Origin: Bacteroidales bacterium
Lineage (GTDB): Bacteria; Bacteroidota; Bacteroidia; Bacteroidales; UBA7960
Length of the DNA stretch: 12,595 nucleotides
Direction: 5' to 3'
Assembly: GCA_007122505.1 (NCBI GenBank)
Contig: SKTQ01000191.1
Span: 1 to 12,595, forward strand
Shown here piece by piece: positions 1 to 7,090 of the stretch; position 1 is the stretch's first letter; every line of letters starts with the position of its first letter. The position numbers and the translations under genes were made by a program. The notes under the pieces were generated by a model. The model made no database searches. It worked only from the letters and a program-made list of their open reading frames with translations, and was not told where the DNA came from.

Positions 1-243
1 TGGATCAGGGTCTTATTCGTGATCGCCTTTTTCTTTTATTCGGCAGGTTTGATCGTCTATCTGATTTTATGGATCGTAATCCCAAAAGCAAGAACCATGA
101 GCGACCGTTTGTCCATGCGGGGAGAAAAGGTGAATATTTCAAACATAGAAAAGTCCATTAAAGAAGACCTTCGGGATATCCGGCGAAATCTGGAAGAGCT
201 TGGCAAAGACAGGGAGTCAAAAAAAAAGCCTGACGGAAACTGA
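1..243 (+). CDS. PspC-domain membrane protein, C-terminal part of the PspC domain (5' end outside window)
   Basis: The frame is open from base 1 and ends at TGA 241-243, giving 80 visible residues; the start lies upstream of the window. The visible part has a hydrophobic stretch (about residues 5-28), then a short basic segment and the signature RLSMRGEKVNISNIEKSIKE, typical of the end of a PspC domain as found in Bacteroidota. A charged, probably helical segment (DLRDIRRNLEELGKDRESKK) follows. PspC domains belong to the phage-shock/envelope-stress family of inner-membrane proteins; the exact role of the Bacteroidota versions is not settled. The frame stops soon after a run of nine A's at 219-227, while the downstream overlapping frame carries the membrane tail expected in longer family members. 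The two pieces are therefore probably one gene interrupted by a frameshift, or joined by slippage. Confidence 0.75.
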   Translation, partial: WIRVLFVIAFFFYSAGLIVYLILWIVIPKARTMSDRLSMRGEKVNISNIEKSIKEDLRDIRRNLEELGKDRESKKKPDGN

Positions 244-676
244 ACCGGAATCGAAACAAGGCAGGGTGGTAAATGCCTTTGAACGACTCATTGACGGACT
301 TTTTCGAGTGGTTTCTGTTTTGGCCGGCATCTTTTTCTCCATAATTGCCGTAATGGCCATATTATTTTTTATTTCTTTATTGACAGGGATAACACCTCCT
401 TTCTCCCACCTTTTTGATACAACCGGCTGGGTATCGTTGCAAGAGTTTTTGGTTGAACGTGTTCCGGGAATGCTGCTGAGTTACCTGGCGCTGGCCGGAC
501 TTGTATTTGTTGTGGGGATACCCTTGTTATTGGTTCTGGGTTTTGGTATGAGTTTGATATTTCATACCGGCGGCATTCACCGATCCTGGAAAATAACAGC
601 TTTCGTTTTCTGGATCATTGGCGTATTTATATTGTATTTCTCTTTTTTATCGGGTGTCGTTTATGCTTTGTTTTGA
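200..676 (+). CDS. Membrane tail of the PspC protein in the +1 frame (three transmembrane segments)
   Basis: This frame overlaps the end of the PspC frame by 44 bases. Its only early start candidate is a TTG at 200-202, inside the upstream gene; no ATG precedes the first membrane segment. It encodes 158 residues with three hydrophobic segments at about 36-63, 91-121 and 132-155, and no motif I can assign to an enzyme. Bacteroidota PspC proteins often carry a multi-membrane-segment C-terminal extension after the NIEK segment and a charged linker, which is what this frame would supply. Removing one A from the run at 219-227 fuses the frames as ...GKDRESKKSLTETEPE... without a stop. I therefore read it as the second half of a single polypeptide; the alternative is a separate small protein translated from TTG by coupling. 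Nothing in the sequence gives its function. Confidence 0.6.
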   Translation: MAKTGSQKKSLTETEPESKQGRVVNAFERLIDGLFRVVSVLAGIFFSIIAVMAILFFISLLTGITPPFSHLFDTTGWVSLQEFLVERVPGMLLSYLALAGLVFVVGIPLLLVLGFGMSLIFHTGGIHRSWKITAFVFWIIGVFILYFSFLSGVVYALF

Positions 677-698
677 TATTTTGACAAACTACAGACCC

Positions 699-729
699 AT
701 TGAACAAATTGACATTCTTATTACTTTTG
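699..729 (+). promoter_or_regulatory. Candidate Bacteroidota-type promoter of the E1 alpha/beta gene
   Basis: TACTTTTG at 722-729 matches the -7 consensus TAnnTTTG. ATTG at 699-702 can serve as the -33 element, with 19 bases between the two. Transcription would begin near 735, leaving about 60 bases of leader before ATG 797. The assignment rests on consensus and spacing only. Confidence 0.5.
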
Positions 730-796
730 TAATTGAGTAGGAATACTCACATACTCCTTCAATTTATCATTACAATCAGATAATAAGAAATACACG

Positions 797-3211
797 ATGG
801 CAGCGAAGTCAAAGTACACGCAAAAGCAAAAAAAAGAGATACAGGAAGATTACCGGATTGCACATGAAAGCCGTCAGGCAAGCCTTCTTGGGCGAAGGGA
901 GGTTTTAACAGGCAAGGCCAAGTTTGGGATATTCGGAGACGGAAAGGAAGTTCCCCAGCTAGCCATGGCGAAAGCTTTTCGTGAAGGCGACTGGAGAAGC
1001 GGGTATTACCGGGATCAGACCTTTATGATGGCATCGGGGCTGTTGAGTCTGGAAGGATTTTTTGCCCAGTTGTACGGAGATACCGATCTGGATGCCAACC
1101 CCGACAATGGCGGTCGTATGATGAACAACCACTTTGCCACCCGAAGTCTTGACGAAAACGGACAATGGAAAAACCTTGTAAAACAAAAAAATTCCTCGGC
1201 CGACATTTCACCTACTGCCGGTCAGATGCCACGTGCCCTGGGCCTTGCCCTGGCCTCCAAAGTGTATCGGGAGGAAGCGGGTTTAAAAAACCACCATCAG
1301 TTCAGCAACAAGGGCAATGAGGTAGCCTTTGCCACCATTGGAGATGCGAGCACCAGTGAAGGTCATTTTTTTGAAACGCTCAATGCTGCCGCCGTACTCA
1401 AGGTACCTTTGGCTGTATCCGTTTGGGATGACGGCTATGGCATCAGTGTCCCTATCGAATATCAGACCACAAAAAGCAGTATTTCGGAAGCCCTCAGAGG
1501 TTTTGAAAAGAGCAGTGATGACCATACCGGGATCCGTATTTATACCGGGAAAGCATGGGATTATGAAGGCCTGATTGAAATGTACAGAAAGGGCGTGGAT
1601 CAATGCCGGAAAGAGCACATACCCGCATTGTTTCACATTACTGAGGTAACCCAGCCACAGGGTCATTCCACCAGCGGCTCCCATGAACGCTACAAGTCAA
1701 AGGAGAGACTTCAGTGGGAAAAGGAAAATGACTGTCTTGTGCGGATGCGGGAGTGGATACTCAAAAACAAGATTGCCGCTGCAAACGAGCTTGATGAGAT
1801 CGAAAAGCAGGCTGTACAGCGTGTGAAGGAGGCCCGCCGGGCAGCCTGGAACAATTTCCAGAAGCCCATCCTGGAACGCAGAGACGACTTCATCAAAAAA
1901 GTAAATATTTCAACCTGCAGGTGTTTAAAGGTAAACAAGATCGATAAACTTCTGCAGGAACTGGCGCGAATCGGGGAGCCTACCCGTAAAGACATCATTT
2001 CCACTGGCAAAAAAATTCTGCGTTTGATCTGCAATACCTGTACACCCGGTGAATCCACCCTGAAGCGGATTGTGACACAATGGCTTGAAGAGGAATTTGC
2101 CGGCAACCAGCGCAGATATTCTTCTCATCTTTACAGCGAATCATCGCTTTCGCCATTGAAGATCAAGGAGGTGGCACCCGAATATTCGGAAGATGCCCCC
2201 ATGGTAAACGGCCGTGAGATACTGGTGACAAACAATGACTACATTTTTTCAAATTACCCTGAAGCTTTGATTTTCGGGGAAGATGTGGGCCATATTGGCG
2301 GGGTTAACCAAACCCTTGAGGGCCTTCAGAAAAAATTCGGCAAGTTGCGTATCAGCGACACCGGCATCAGGGAAGCCACCATCATTGGCCAGGGTTTGGG
2401 TATGGCGATGCGCGGGTTGCGACCCATTGCCGAGATTCAATACTTTGACTATCTGCTGTTTGGGTTGCAGGTGATCAGCGATGATCTGGCTACACTTCAT
2501 TACCGGACGGCGGGCGGGCAAAAAGCACCGATGATCATCAGCACACGCGGACACCGCCTGGAAGGGATCTGGCACTCCGGAAGCCCCTTAAGCATGGTGA
2601 TCAATTCCATCAGGGGCGTGCATGTGCTGGTTCCGAGAAACATGACACAAGCAGCCGGTTTTTACAACACCATGCTGCAGTCGGATGATCCCGCACTCAT
2701 TATTGAGCCGCTAAATGCATACCGGCTAAAAGAAAAAATGCCTTCCAACATCGGGAAGATCACTGTGCCACTGGGCAAACCGGAGATCATGCATAAAGGC
2801 ACCGATGTTACCCTGGTAACTTATGGCTCATGTGTGCGGATCGCGCAGGATGCCGTTCAGCAATTGAAAGATTTCAACATCTCCGTGGAACTTATTGACG
2901 TCCAGTCGCTATTACCGTTCGACATTCACCACACCATTGTGGAATCTTTGAAAAAGACCAATAAAATTGTGTTTTTTGATGAAGATGTACCCGGTGGAGC
3001 CACATCTTTCATGATGCAAAAAGTTCTGGAAGAGCAAAAAGGTTACAGATACCTTGATGCAGAGCCTGCAACTGTTACTGCACAGGACCATCGTGCGGCT
3101 TATGGTACCGATGGTGATTATTTTTCAAACCCCAATGCTGAAGATGTGTTTGAGAAGATATACCTGATGATGCACGAATACAATCCGGGTGCTTATCCCA
3201 AAATATTCTGA
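797..3211 (+). CDS. Fused 2-oxoacid dehydrogenase E1 alpha/beta (thiamine diphosphate-dependent)
   Basis: This 804-residue protein joins both E1 subunits of a 2-oxoacid dehydrogenase complex. E1 decarboxylates a 2-oxoacid (pyruvate or a branched-chain 2-oxoacid) and passes the acyl group to the lipoyl group of E2, in the cytoplasm. The alpha part spans about residues 25-350: YYRDQT at 70-75, a thiamine diphosphate motif from GDAS (182-185) to WDDGYGISVP (210-219), and the serine-rich loop HSTSGSHERY (290-299). A linker of about 100 residues follows. The beta part spans about 468-804: GEDVG at 494-498, GIREATIIGQGLG with the likely catalytic Glu526, GLRPIAEIQYFDY, and a transketolase C-terminal-like domain from about 660. 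The Mg-binding Asn-Asn of the motif is replaced by Asp211-Asp212. The start ATG follows an A/T-rich stretch with no clear ribosome-binding site. No E2 or E3 gene is in the window, and the substrate cannot be decided from sequence. Confidence 0.9.
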   Translation: MAAKSKYTQKQKKEIQEDYRIAHESRQASLLGRREVLTGKAKFGIFGDGKEVPQLAMAKAFREGDWRSGYYRDQTFMMASGLLSLEGFFAQLYGDTDLDANPDNGGRMMNNHFATRSLDENGQWKNLVKQKNSSADISPTAGQMPRALGLALASKVYREEAGLKNHHQFSNKGNEVAFATIGDASTSEGHFFETLNAAAVLKVPLAVSVWDDGYGISVPIEYQTTKSSISEALRGFEKSSDDHTGIRIYTGKAWDYEGLIEMYRKGVDQCRKEHIPALFHITEVTQPQGHSTSGSHERYKSKERLQWEKENDCLVRMREWILKNKIAAANELDEIEKQAVQRVKEARRAAWNNFQKPILERRDDFIKKVNISTCRCLKVNKIDKLLQELARIGEPTRKDIISTGKKILRLICNTCTPGESTLKRIVTQWLEEEFAGNQRRYSSHLYSESSLSPLKIKEVAPEYSEDAPMVNGREILVTNNDYIFSNYPEALIFGEDVGHIGGVNQTLEGLQKKFGKLRISDTGIREATIIGQGLGMAMRGLRPIAEIQYFDYLLFGLQVISDDLATLHYRTAGGQKAPMIISTRGHRLEGIWHSGSPLSMVINSIRGVHVLVPRNMTQAAGFYNTMLQSDDPALIIEPLNAYRLKEKMPSNIGKITVPLGKPEIMHKGTDVTLVTYGSCVRIAQDAVQQLKDFNISVELIDVQSLLPFDIHHTIVESLKKTNKIVFFDEDVPGGATSFMMQKVLEEQKGYRYLDAEPATVTAQDHRAAYGTDGDYFSNPNAEDVFEKIYLMMHEYNPGAYPKIF

Positions 3212-3267
3212 TCAAGCGGCAAGCCTGATCTGCTGTCATCCCAAAAATAATTCTGAACATTTCCATA

Positions 3268-3306
3268 AAAAAACAACCACTGCGCAACATTGTGCAGTGG
3301 TTTTTC
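3268..3306. terminator. Bidirectional intrinsic terminator between the convergent E1 and rubrerythrin genes
   Basis: The arm 3275-3286 (AACCACTGCGCA) pairs with 3291-3302 as a 12-bp stem with one G-U pair and a 4-base loop (ACAT). T's at 3301-3305 follow on the plus strand, and A's at 3267-3273 precede it, giving a U-tract for minus-strand transcripts. It lies about 60 bases after the E1 stop and 20 bases after the rubrerythrin stop, as expected for a shared terminator. Confidence 0.85.
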
Positions 3307-3325
3307 CATAATATCAGGACTGGTT

Positions 3326-3907
3326 CTAATAGTTTTCGGCCAGTTCTTCGAACCAGGCTTGCGGATGACGGCAGGCGGGGCAATTTTTCAACGCTTTTTC
3401 CCCTTCATGTATATAGCCGCATTTGATGCAGAACCACTGTGTTTTTTCCGGGCGCTGAAATACCGTTCCTTCTTTAACCCTGCTCAGCAGCTTAAGGTAT
3501 CTCTCTTCGTGGTGTTTTTCCACCTGGGCCACCAGTTTAAAAGAGGTAGATACGCGTTTGAATCCCTCTTCTTCTGCTATCCTGGCAAATTCGGGATATA
3601 GCTCAACCCACTCTTCATTTTCGCCGGCAGCGGCAGAAACCAGGTTTTCGGCTGTGGTACCGACCTTACCGGCAGGATAAGCAGCTGTTATTTCTACCTT
3701 GCCACCCTCTAAATATTCGTAAAACGTTTTCGCGTGGATTTTCTCATGGTCGGCAGTTTGCCTGAAAATGGCGGCGATCTGTTCGTATCCCTCTTCACTG
3801 GCTACCTTGGCGTACATTTCATAACGACGTGCAGCCTGCGATTCGCCCGCAAATGCTTTCAGCAAATTCTGTTCTGTCCTTGTTCCTTTGATACTTTGTT
3901 CATTCAT
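3326..3907 (-). CDS. rbr: Rubrerythrin
   Basis: A 193-residue protein matching rubrerythrin in length and domain order. It is a cytoplasmic peroxidase of anaerobes that reduces hydrogen peroxide to water using a diiron centre and a rubredoxin-type iron. The N-terminal four-helix part carries the expected diiron ligands: Glu22 (in AGESQAARRYE), Glu55 and His58 (DHEKIHA), Glu96 and Glu99 (GENEEW), and Glu130 and His133 (VEKHHEERY). The C-terminal rubredoxin-like domain has Cys160-x-x-Cys163 and Cys176-x-x-Cys179. I chose ATG at 3907 because the family begins with an MNEQSIKGT-like start. The frame stays open upstream to 4030, but that extension looks like untranslated leader. It is convergent with the E1 gene, sharing its terminator, and lies 168 bases downstream of the methyltransferase start-to-stop unit. 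A -7-like element and a weak palindromic site lie upstream. Confidence 0.95.
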   Translation of the reverse strand: MNEQSIKGTRTEQNLLKAFAGESQAARRYEMYAKVASEEGYEQIAAIFRQTADHEKIHAKTFYEYLEGGKVEITAAYPAGKVGTTAENLVSAAAGENEEWVELYPEFARIAEEEGFKRVSTSFKLVAQVEKHHEERYLKLLSRVKEGTVFQRPEKTQWFCIKCGYIHEGEKALKNCPACRHPQAWFEELAENY

Positions 3908-3993
3908 GGTTTTCCCTTTCTGTTGATATGGTTTATGGAGATGATGTATGATGAGACACGGTTTATGGGGCTTATGCTTAAAACCCACCGAAA

Positions 3994-4020
3994 CAAATGT
4001 AATGGTTTTTGTACACCAAA
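3994..4020 (-). promoter_or_regulatory. Candidate promoter of rubrerythrin
   Basis: Read on the minus strand, TACATTTG (4001 to 3994) fits TAnnTTTG. A TTTG at 4020-4017 could be the -33 element, but the spacing is only 15 bases, shorter than the usual 19 or so. Transcription would begin about 80 bases before the chosen ATG. Confidence 0.4.
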
Positions 4021-4075
4021 GCCTAAACAAGAGGCAATTTATAATCAGATTAAATCAGGATAGGGAAAGCTCCAA

Positions 4076-4924
4076 TCATTTATCATCAGGTTTTTTCAAC
4101 ACCAGCACATCCTGGAAATCCATGCATTTGTCGCGCGGATTGCCTGCCCACCATCCGGGATGGAACTGGTCGGCAATAAGGCCGGCCTCATGGATCATGG
4201 CCATTGCATAATTATAACGGTATGCGATATTGGCATTTTTAACCTGTTTGTTATGAAGGAAGTAATGCTCGTAACGATAAGGGAAGAACGGGTTGTTTGA
4301 TTGATCCAGGTGCTTTTCAGAATCTTCGGTGATCAGAAAAAATGTGGCAAAACAGTATGCGTCTTTTTTCAGTACGCGGCTAATTTCCATCAGGTAGTTT
4401 TTTACCTCACCGGCCTGCATATGGGTGAATACCGATGTTAAAACCACGAGGTCAAAACTATTGTCATCATAGGGGAAGTGCAGATTGGCGGCGTCATGGT
4501 CACTTTCCAGGTTGTAGAGGTCATTCAGGAGGGGCATCCAGGTAAACTGAAAATGGGGAAATGGCAGGTAGTGTTTTTGGCACCATTCAATTCCGTCTTT
4601 TACGATGTCGAAACCTTCATAGCTGCCGTTCTCGTTCAGGTAAGCGGTCAGGGGCCTGGCTATTCGTCCGATGCCACAGCCAACGTCCAGTATATGGTGA
4701 TGGGGTTGCAGGCCGCAATGACGGATAAACAGATCCAGAAAGTTGTTTCCTATGGCAACAAAGTCGCCCTGACCGGTAAATATTCTTCCCCGTGGTGGTA
4801 CGAGTGGTGGTTTTTTATTCAGCAAGCTATCATAAACATCGCGCGGAAGGTAAAAAAGCCTTCTGACCAGGCGGCGTTGCCCGGGTCTTAAACGGTAATA
4901 TACTTTTCGCAGGACATCCATCAT
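4076..4924 (-). CDS. Class I SAM-dependent methyltransferase
   Basis: A 282-residue protein with a Rossmann-type methyltransferase core. Motif I, ILDVGCGIGR, lies at about residues 78-87. The acidic end of strand 2 is in YEGFDIV (Asp106), and SFDLVVLTSVFTHM (about 156-169) matches the motif II/post-motif region of the type 11/25 methyltransferase families. The segment before the core, with GQGDFVAIGNNFLDLF at about 51-66, and the GIEWCQ segment after strand 2 are typical of a widespread uncharacterised subgroup often found near surface-polysaccharide genes. The first 35 residues are very basic and may contact a membrane or polyanion. The methylated substrate is unknown. Two adjacent ATGs (4924 and 4921) could both serve as start. 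It lies 85 bases downstream of purA on the same strand and has no clear promoter of its own, so read-through from purA is possible. Confidence 0.8.
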   Translation of the reverse strand: MMDVLRKVYYRLRPGQRRLVRRLFYLPRDVYDSLLNKKPPLVPPRGRIFTGQGDFVAIGNNFLDLFIRHCGLQPHHHILDVGCGIGRIARPLTAYLNENGSYEGFDIVKDGIEWCQKHYLPFPHFQFTWMPLLNDLYNLESDHDAANLHFPYDDNSFDLVVLTSVFTHMQAGEVKNYLMEISRVLKKDAYCFATFFLITEDSEKHLDQSNNPFFPYRYEHYFLHNKQVKNANIAYRYNYAMAMIHEAGLIADQFHPGWWAGNPRDKCMDFQDVLVLKKPDDK

Positions 4925-4927
4925 GCA

Positions 4928-4992
4928 TTTACCTGAACGTGCATTTGTTTGCCAGGTATTTTTTGAGGTTCATCAGGGGTTTTACAGGTAAA
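4928..4992 (-). repeat. Inverted repeats in the leader of the methyltransferase gene
   Basis: TTTACCTG (4928-4935) is an exact inverted copy of CAGGTAAA (4985-4992). A third element, CAGGTA (4953-4958), can also pair with TACCTG (4930-4935). In the minus-strand RNA the 3' arm ends only three bases before the first ATG, so the two possible stems are mutually exclusive and either would cover the start region. Confidence 0.4.
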
Positions 4993-5009
4993 CAATGTGA
5001 TGAGCGAGA

Positions 5010-6347
5010 TCAGACAGCCGCCAACCTTTGCAGTATTCCGGCACCTTTTCTGATGAGTATTTGTTTCCTGTCGGCACCTGTTGAGATGATATCCACGGGA
5101 ACCTGGATGAAGTCTTCGATCATCGACACATAATCAAGCAGGGCTGCCGGCAGTTGTTCATAAGATTCCACGTTGTCAAGCGAGTTATTCCAGCCTTGTA
5201 ATTCTTTGTATATTGGTTTCAGAGATTCCTGTTCGAGGGTCAGAGGGAAAATGTTTTGTTCTTCACCATGTATCTCATACCCTGTGCACACGCTGATTGT
5301 CTCAAGTTCGTTTAACACATCCGCTTTTGTCATGATTAGCCGGCTGACCCCATTGATCATCACGGCATATTTCAATGCAGGCAGGTCAAGCCAGCCGCAT
5401 CTTCTGGGTCTTCCGGTGGTAGAGCCATACTCATTTCCGCGTTCGCGCAGGTGATCAGCTACCTTACCTGTGAGTTCTGTGGGGAATGGCCCTCCTCCCA
5501 CCCTTGTGCAATAGGCTTTAAAAACGCCAAATACTTCTCCGATGCGCGAGGGGGCGAGTCCGAGCCCGATACATGCTCCGGCGGTTATGGTATTTGAGGA
5601 AGTTACATAGGGATATGAGCCAAAGTCAATATCAAGAAGAGTTCCCTGCGCTCCTTCAGCAAGAACCCGGGCGCCTTTGTCAAGGGTTTCGTTGATAAAA
5701 ACCTCACTTTGCACCCTTGGTATGGCTTTCAGCCGTTCCAGTCCACGGAACCACTCCTGTTCATATTCATCAAATGCAAATCCGTCAAGTTTTAAGTCTG
5801 CAAGAAGATATCCAAGGCTTTCGGCGAGGCGAAGGTGTTCCGATTTCAGGGCTTCATATTTTTTATGGAAGTTATCGGTTGCGATATCAGCGAGGCGCAA
5901 TCCGGTGCGGGCCACTTTATCGGCATAGGTGGGGCCGATTCCCTTCAGGGTGCTGCCTATACGCAACTTTCCCTTTTTATTCTCCAAAGCCGCATCCAAA
6001 AGCCTGTGGGAGGGCAGAATCAGGTGTGCCTTACCACAGATAAACAATGATTCCTGTAATACATCGGGAGGGATATTCAACTGGTCAAGCTCCTTGTTGA
6101 TAATAAAAGGGTCGAGAACAACCCCGTTTCCTACAACGTTCACACATCCGCTGTGAAATATCCCGGACGGGATGGTATGCAGGATATACTTCTTGCCTTC
6201 AAACACCAGGGTGTGTCCTGCATTGGGGCCACCCTGGAAGCGGGCAACCACTTTGTAGTGGGGTGTTAGCACATCAACGATTTTTCCTTTACCTTCATCG
6301 CCCCATTGCAGGCCCAGCAGCACATCGGCTTTGTTCACCTCTTTCAT
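5010..6347 (-). CDS. purA: Adenylosuccinate synthetase
   Basis: Converts IMP, aspartate and GTP to adenylosuccinate, the first committed step from IMP to AMP. The 445-residue protein is slightly longer than the E. coli enzyme and carries the family hallmarks: QWGDEGKGK with catalytic Asp17; GGPNAGHT with catalytic His45; SSNTITAGACIGLG at about 250-263; TRVGGGPFPTE at 281-291; the IMP-binding GSTTGRPRRCGWLD at 308-321; and TKAD (340-343) and STGADR (422-427) for guanine-nucleotide binding. I chose ATG 6347 because homologues begin just before the LLGLQWGDEGKGK strand; the open frame upstream to 6446 contains the promoter and is not coding. It has its own promoter and lies 173 bases after the fur-like gene. 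ppGpp is known to inhibit PurA in other bacteria, which makes the nearby rel gene functionally relevant. Confidence 0.97.
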   Translation of the reverse strand: MKEVNKADVLLGLQWGDEGKGKIVDVLTPHYKVVARFQGGPNAGHTLVFEGKKYILHTIPSGIFHSGCVNVVGNGVVLDPFIINKELDQLNIPPDVLQESLFICGKAHLILPSHRLLDAALENKKGKLRIGSTLKGIGPTYADKVARTGLRLADIATDNFHKKYEALKSEHLRLAESLGYLLADLKLDGFAFDEYEQEWFRGLERLKAIPRVQSEVFINETLDKGARVLAEGAQGTLLDIDFGSYPYVTSSNTITAGACIGLGLAPSRIGEVFGVFKAYCTRVGGGPFPTELTGKVADHLRERGNEYGSTTGRPRRCGWLDLPALKYAVMINGVSRLIMTKADVLNELETISVCTGYEIHGEEQNIFPLTLEQESLKPIYKELQGWNNSLDNVESYEQLPAALLDYVSMIEDFIQVPVDIISTGADRKQILIRKGAGILQRLAAV

Positions 6348-6378
6348 ATGTATTGTTTTTTTGATTGTTTTCTCACAC

Positions 6379-6409
6379 CAAAAATACCATAAATTACAGA
6401 TAATACAAA
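6379..6409 (-). promoter_or_regulatory. Promoter of purA
   Basis: On the minus strand, TTTG (6409-6406), a 19-base spacer and TATTTTTG (6386-6379) match the Bacteroidota -33/-7 consensus exactly. Transcription would begin near 6372, giving a leader of about 25 bases before ATG 6347. A second -7-like sequence, TATATTTG, overlaps the -33 element at 6413-6406 but lacks a matching -33. Confidence 0.6.
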
Positions 6410-6520
6410 TATATTGTTTGGTTTCACCGGTTTCCCGGAAAACCATCGTTCAAAAGCAGGTGAGAAATGGCCGGCGGGTTTAACAGTCGGAGCAGGTTGC
6501 AGGTGGTCAGACAGGGTATG

Positions 6521-6985
6521 TCAGCTTTTATCCTGACAGTTTTTGCAAAGGCCGTAAAACGCAAAAGAGCGGTGTGTAACTTCAAAATGCATCAGCTCCG
6601 ATACGGAGTTCTGTATTTCCTGTAAGCGGGGGTCACAGAATTCATAAACCTTTCCGCATTCTGAGCAAACCAAATGGTCGTGCTGGCGGTATTTGTAGGA
6701 TTTTTCAAATTGCGCTACATTTTTACCGAACTGATGCTTTACTACAAGGTTGCAGTTGAGGAGGAGCTCAATGGTATTGTACAAAGTGGCACGACTTACC
6801 CTGTATTTATTATTTTTCATTCTGATATACAATGATTCTACATCAAAATGGCCGTCGGTAAGGTATATTTCCCGTAAAATGGTAAATCGCTCGGGGGTTT
6901 TTCTGTGCCCATTGTTTTCCAAATAGGCTGAGAATATACTTTTTACGGTATCCAGAACTTCGTTATTGTTATTATGATCCGTCAT
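6521..6985 (-). CDS. Fur-family metal-responsive transcriptional regulator
   Basis: A 154-residue DNA-binding repressor of the Fur/PerR/Zur family. The N-terminal winged helix spans about residues 10-90, with HRKTPERFTILREI at 27-40 and a recognition helix in RVSRATLYNTIELL (62-75). The C-terminal dimerisation and metal domain has QHDHLVC (101-107), Cys107-x-x-Cys110 and Cys147-x-x-Cys150; the two CxxC pairs would hold a structural zinc. At the position where PerR has its oxidation-linked Asp, this protein has Glu115 (GKVYEFCDP), which is Fur-like. That argues against, but does not exclude, a peroxide sensor role. An Asn-rich start (DHNNNNE) precedes the domain. It sits between rel and purA, each of which has its own candidate promoter, and the same window encodes rubrerythrin, a common target of this regulator family in anaerobes. 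Confidence 0.93.
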   Translation of the reverse strand: MTDHNNNNEVLDTVKSIFSAYLENNGHRKTPERFTILREIYLTDGHFDVESLYIRMKNNKYRVSRATLYNTIELLLNCNLVVKHQFGKNVAQFEKSYKYRQHDHLVCSECGKVYEFCDPRLQEIQNSVSELMHFEVTHRSFAFYGLCKNCQDKS

Positions 6986-7004
6986 TTGCTCCGTGATTTA
7001 TGGA

Positions 7005-7012
7005 CAAACATA
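7005..7012 (-). promoter_or_regulatory. Candidate -7 element of the Fur-family gene
   Basis: On the minus strand 7012-7005 reads TATGTTTG, fitting TAnnTTTG, 20 bases upstream of ATG 6985. No clear -33 TTTG is found at the usual distance, so this is a partial match. Confidence 0.4.
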
Positions 7013-7039
7013 TGCGGTGGTAAAGATAAGAAATTTTTC

Positions 7040-7064
7040 TTTATTTGAATTCTTTATAAATAAA
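7040..7064. repeat. A/T-rich inverted repeat upstream of the Fur-family gene
   Basis: TTTATTT (7040-7046) and AAATAAA (7058-7064) are exact inverted copies separated by 11 bases. The repeat lies in the 105-base gap between rel and the Fur-family gene, about 30 bases upstream of the candidate -7 element. It could be an operator, but in such A/T-rich sequence chance is a real alternative. Confidence 0.3.
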
Positions 7065-7090
7065 ATGTTTAGAATCTCGCGGTCAATATA

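Noticed and set aside
1283..1684. Minus-strand open frame of 133 codons inside the E1 gene.
   Set aside because: Antisense to the conserved thiamine diphosphate-binding region, with no independent evidence for expression.
3908..4030. Upstream extension of the rubrerythrin frame to 4030.
   Set aside because: The extra 41 residues match nothing in the family, and the candidate promoter lies within this stretch. The MNEQSIKGT start fits the family.
4478..4891. Plus-strand open frame of 137 codons opposite the methyltransferase.
   Set aside because: It lies wholly within a gene with clear methyltransferase motifs on the other strand and has no recognisable domain or start signal.
6429..6444. 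GGTTT/AAACC hairpin between the Fur-family gene and purA, considered as a terminator.
   Set aside because: The stem is only five pairs and no T-tract follows in the minus direction.
6348..6446. Upstream extension of the purA frame to 6446.
   Set aside because: It contains the exact -33/-7 promoter match, and PurA proteins normally start just before the GDEGKGK strand.
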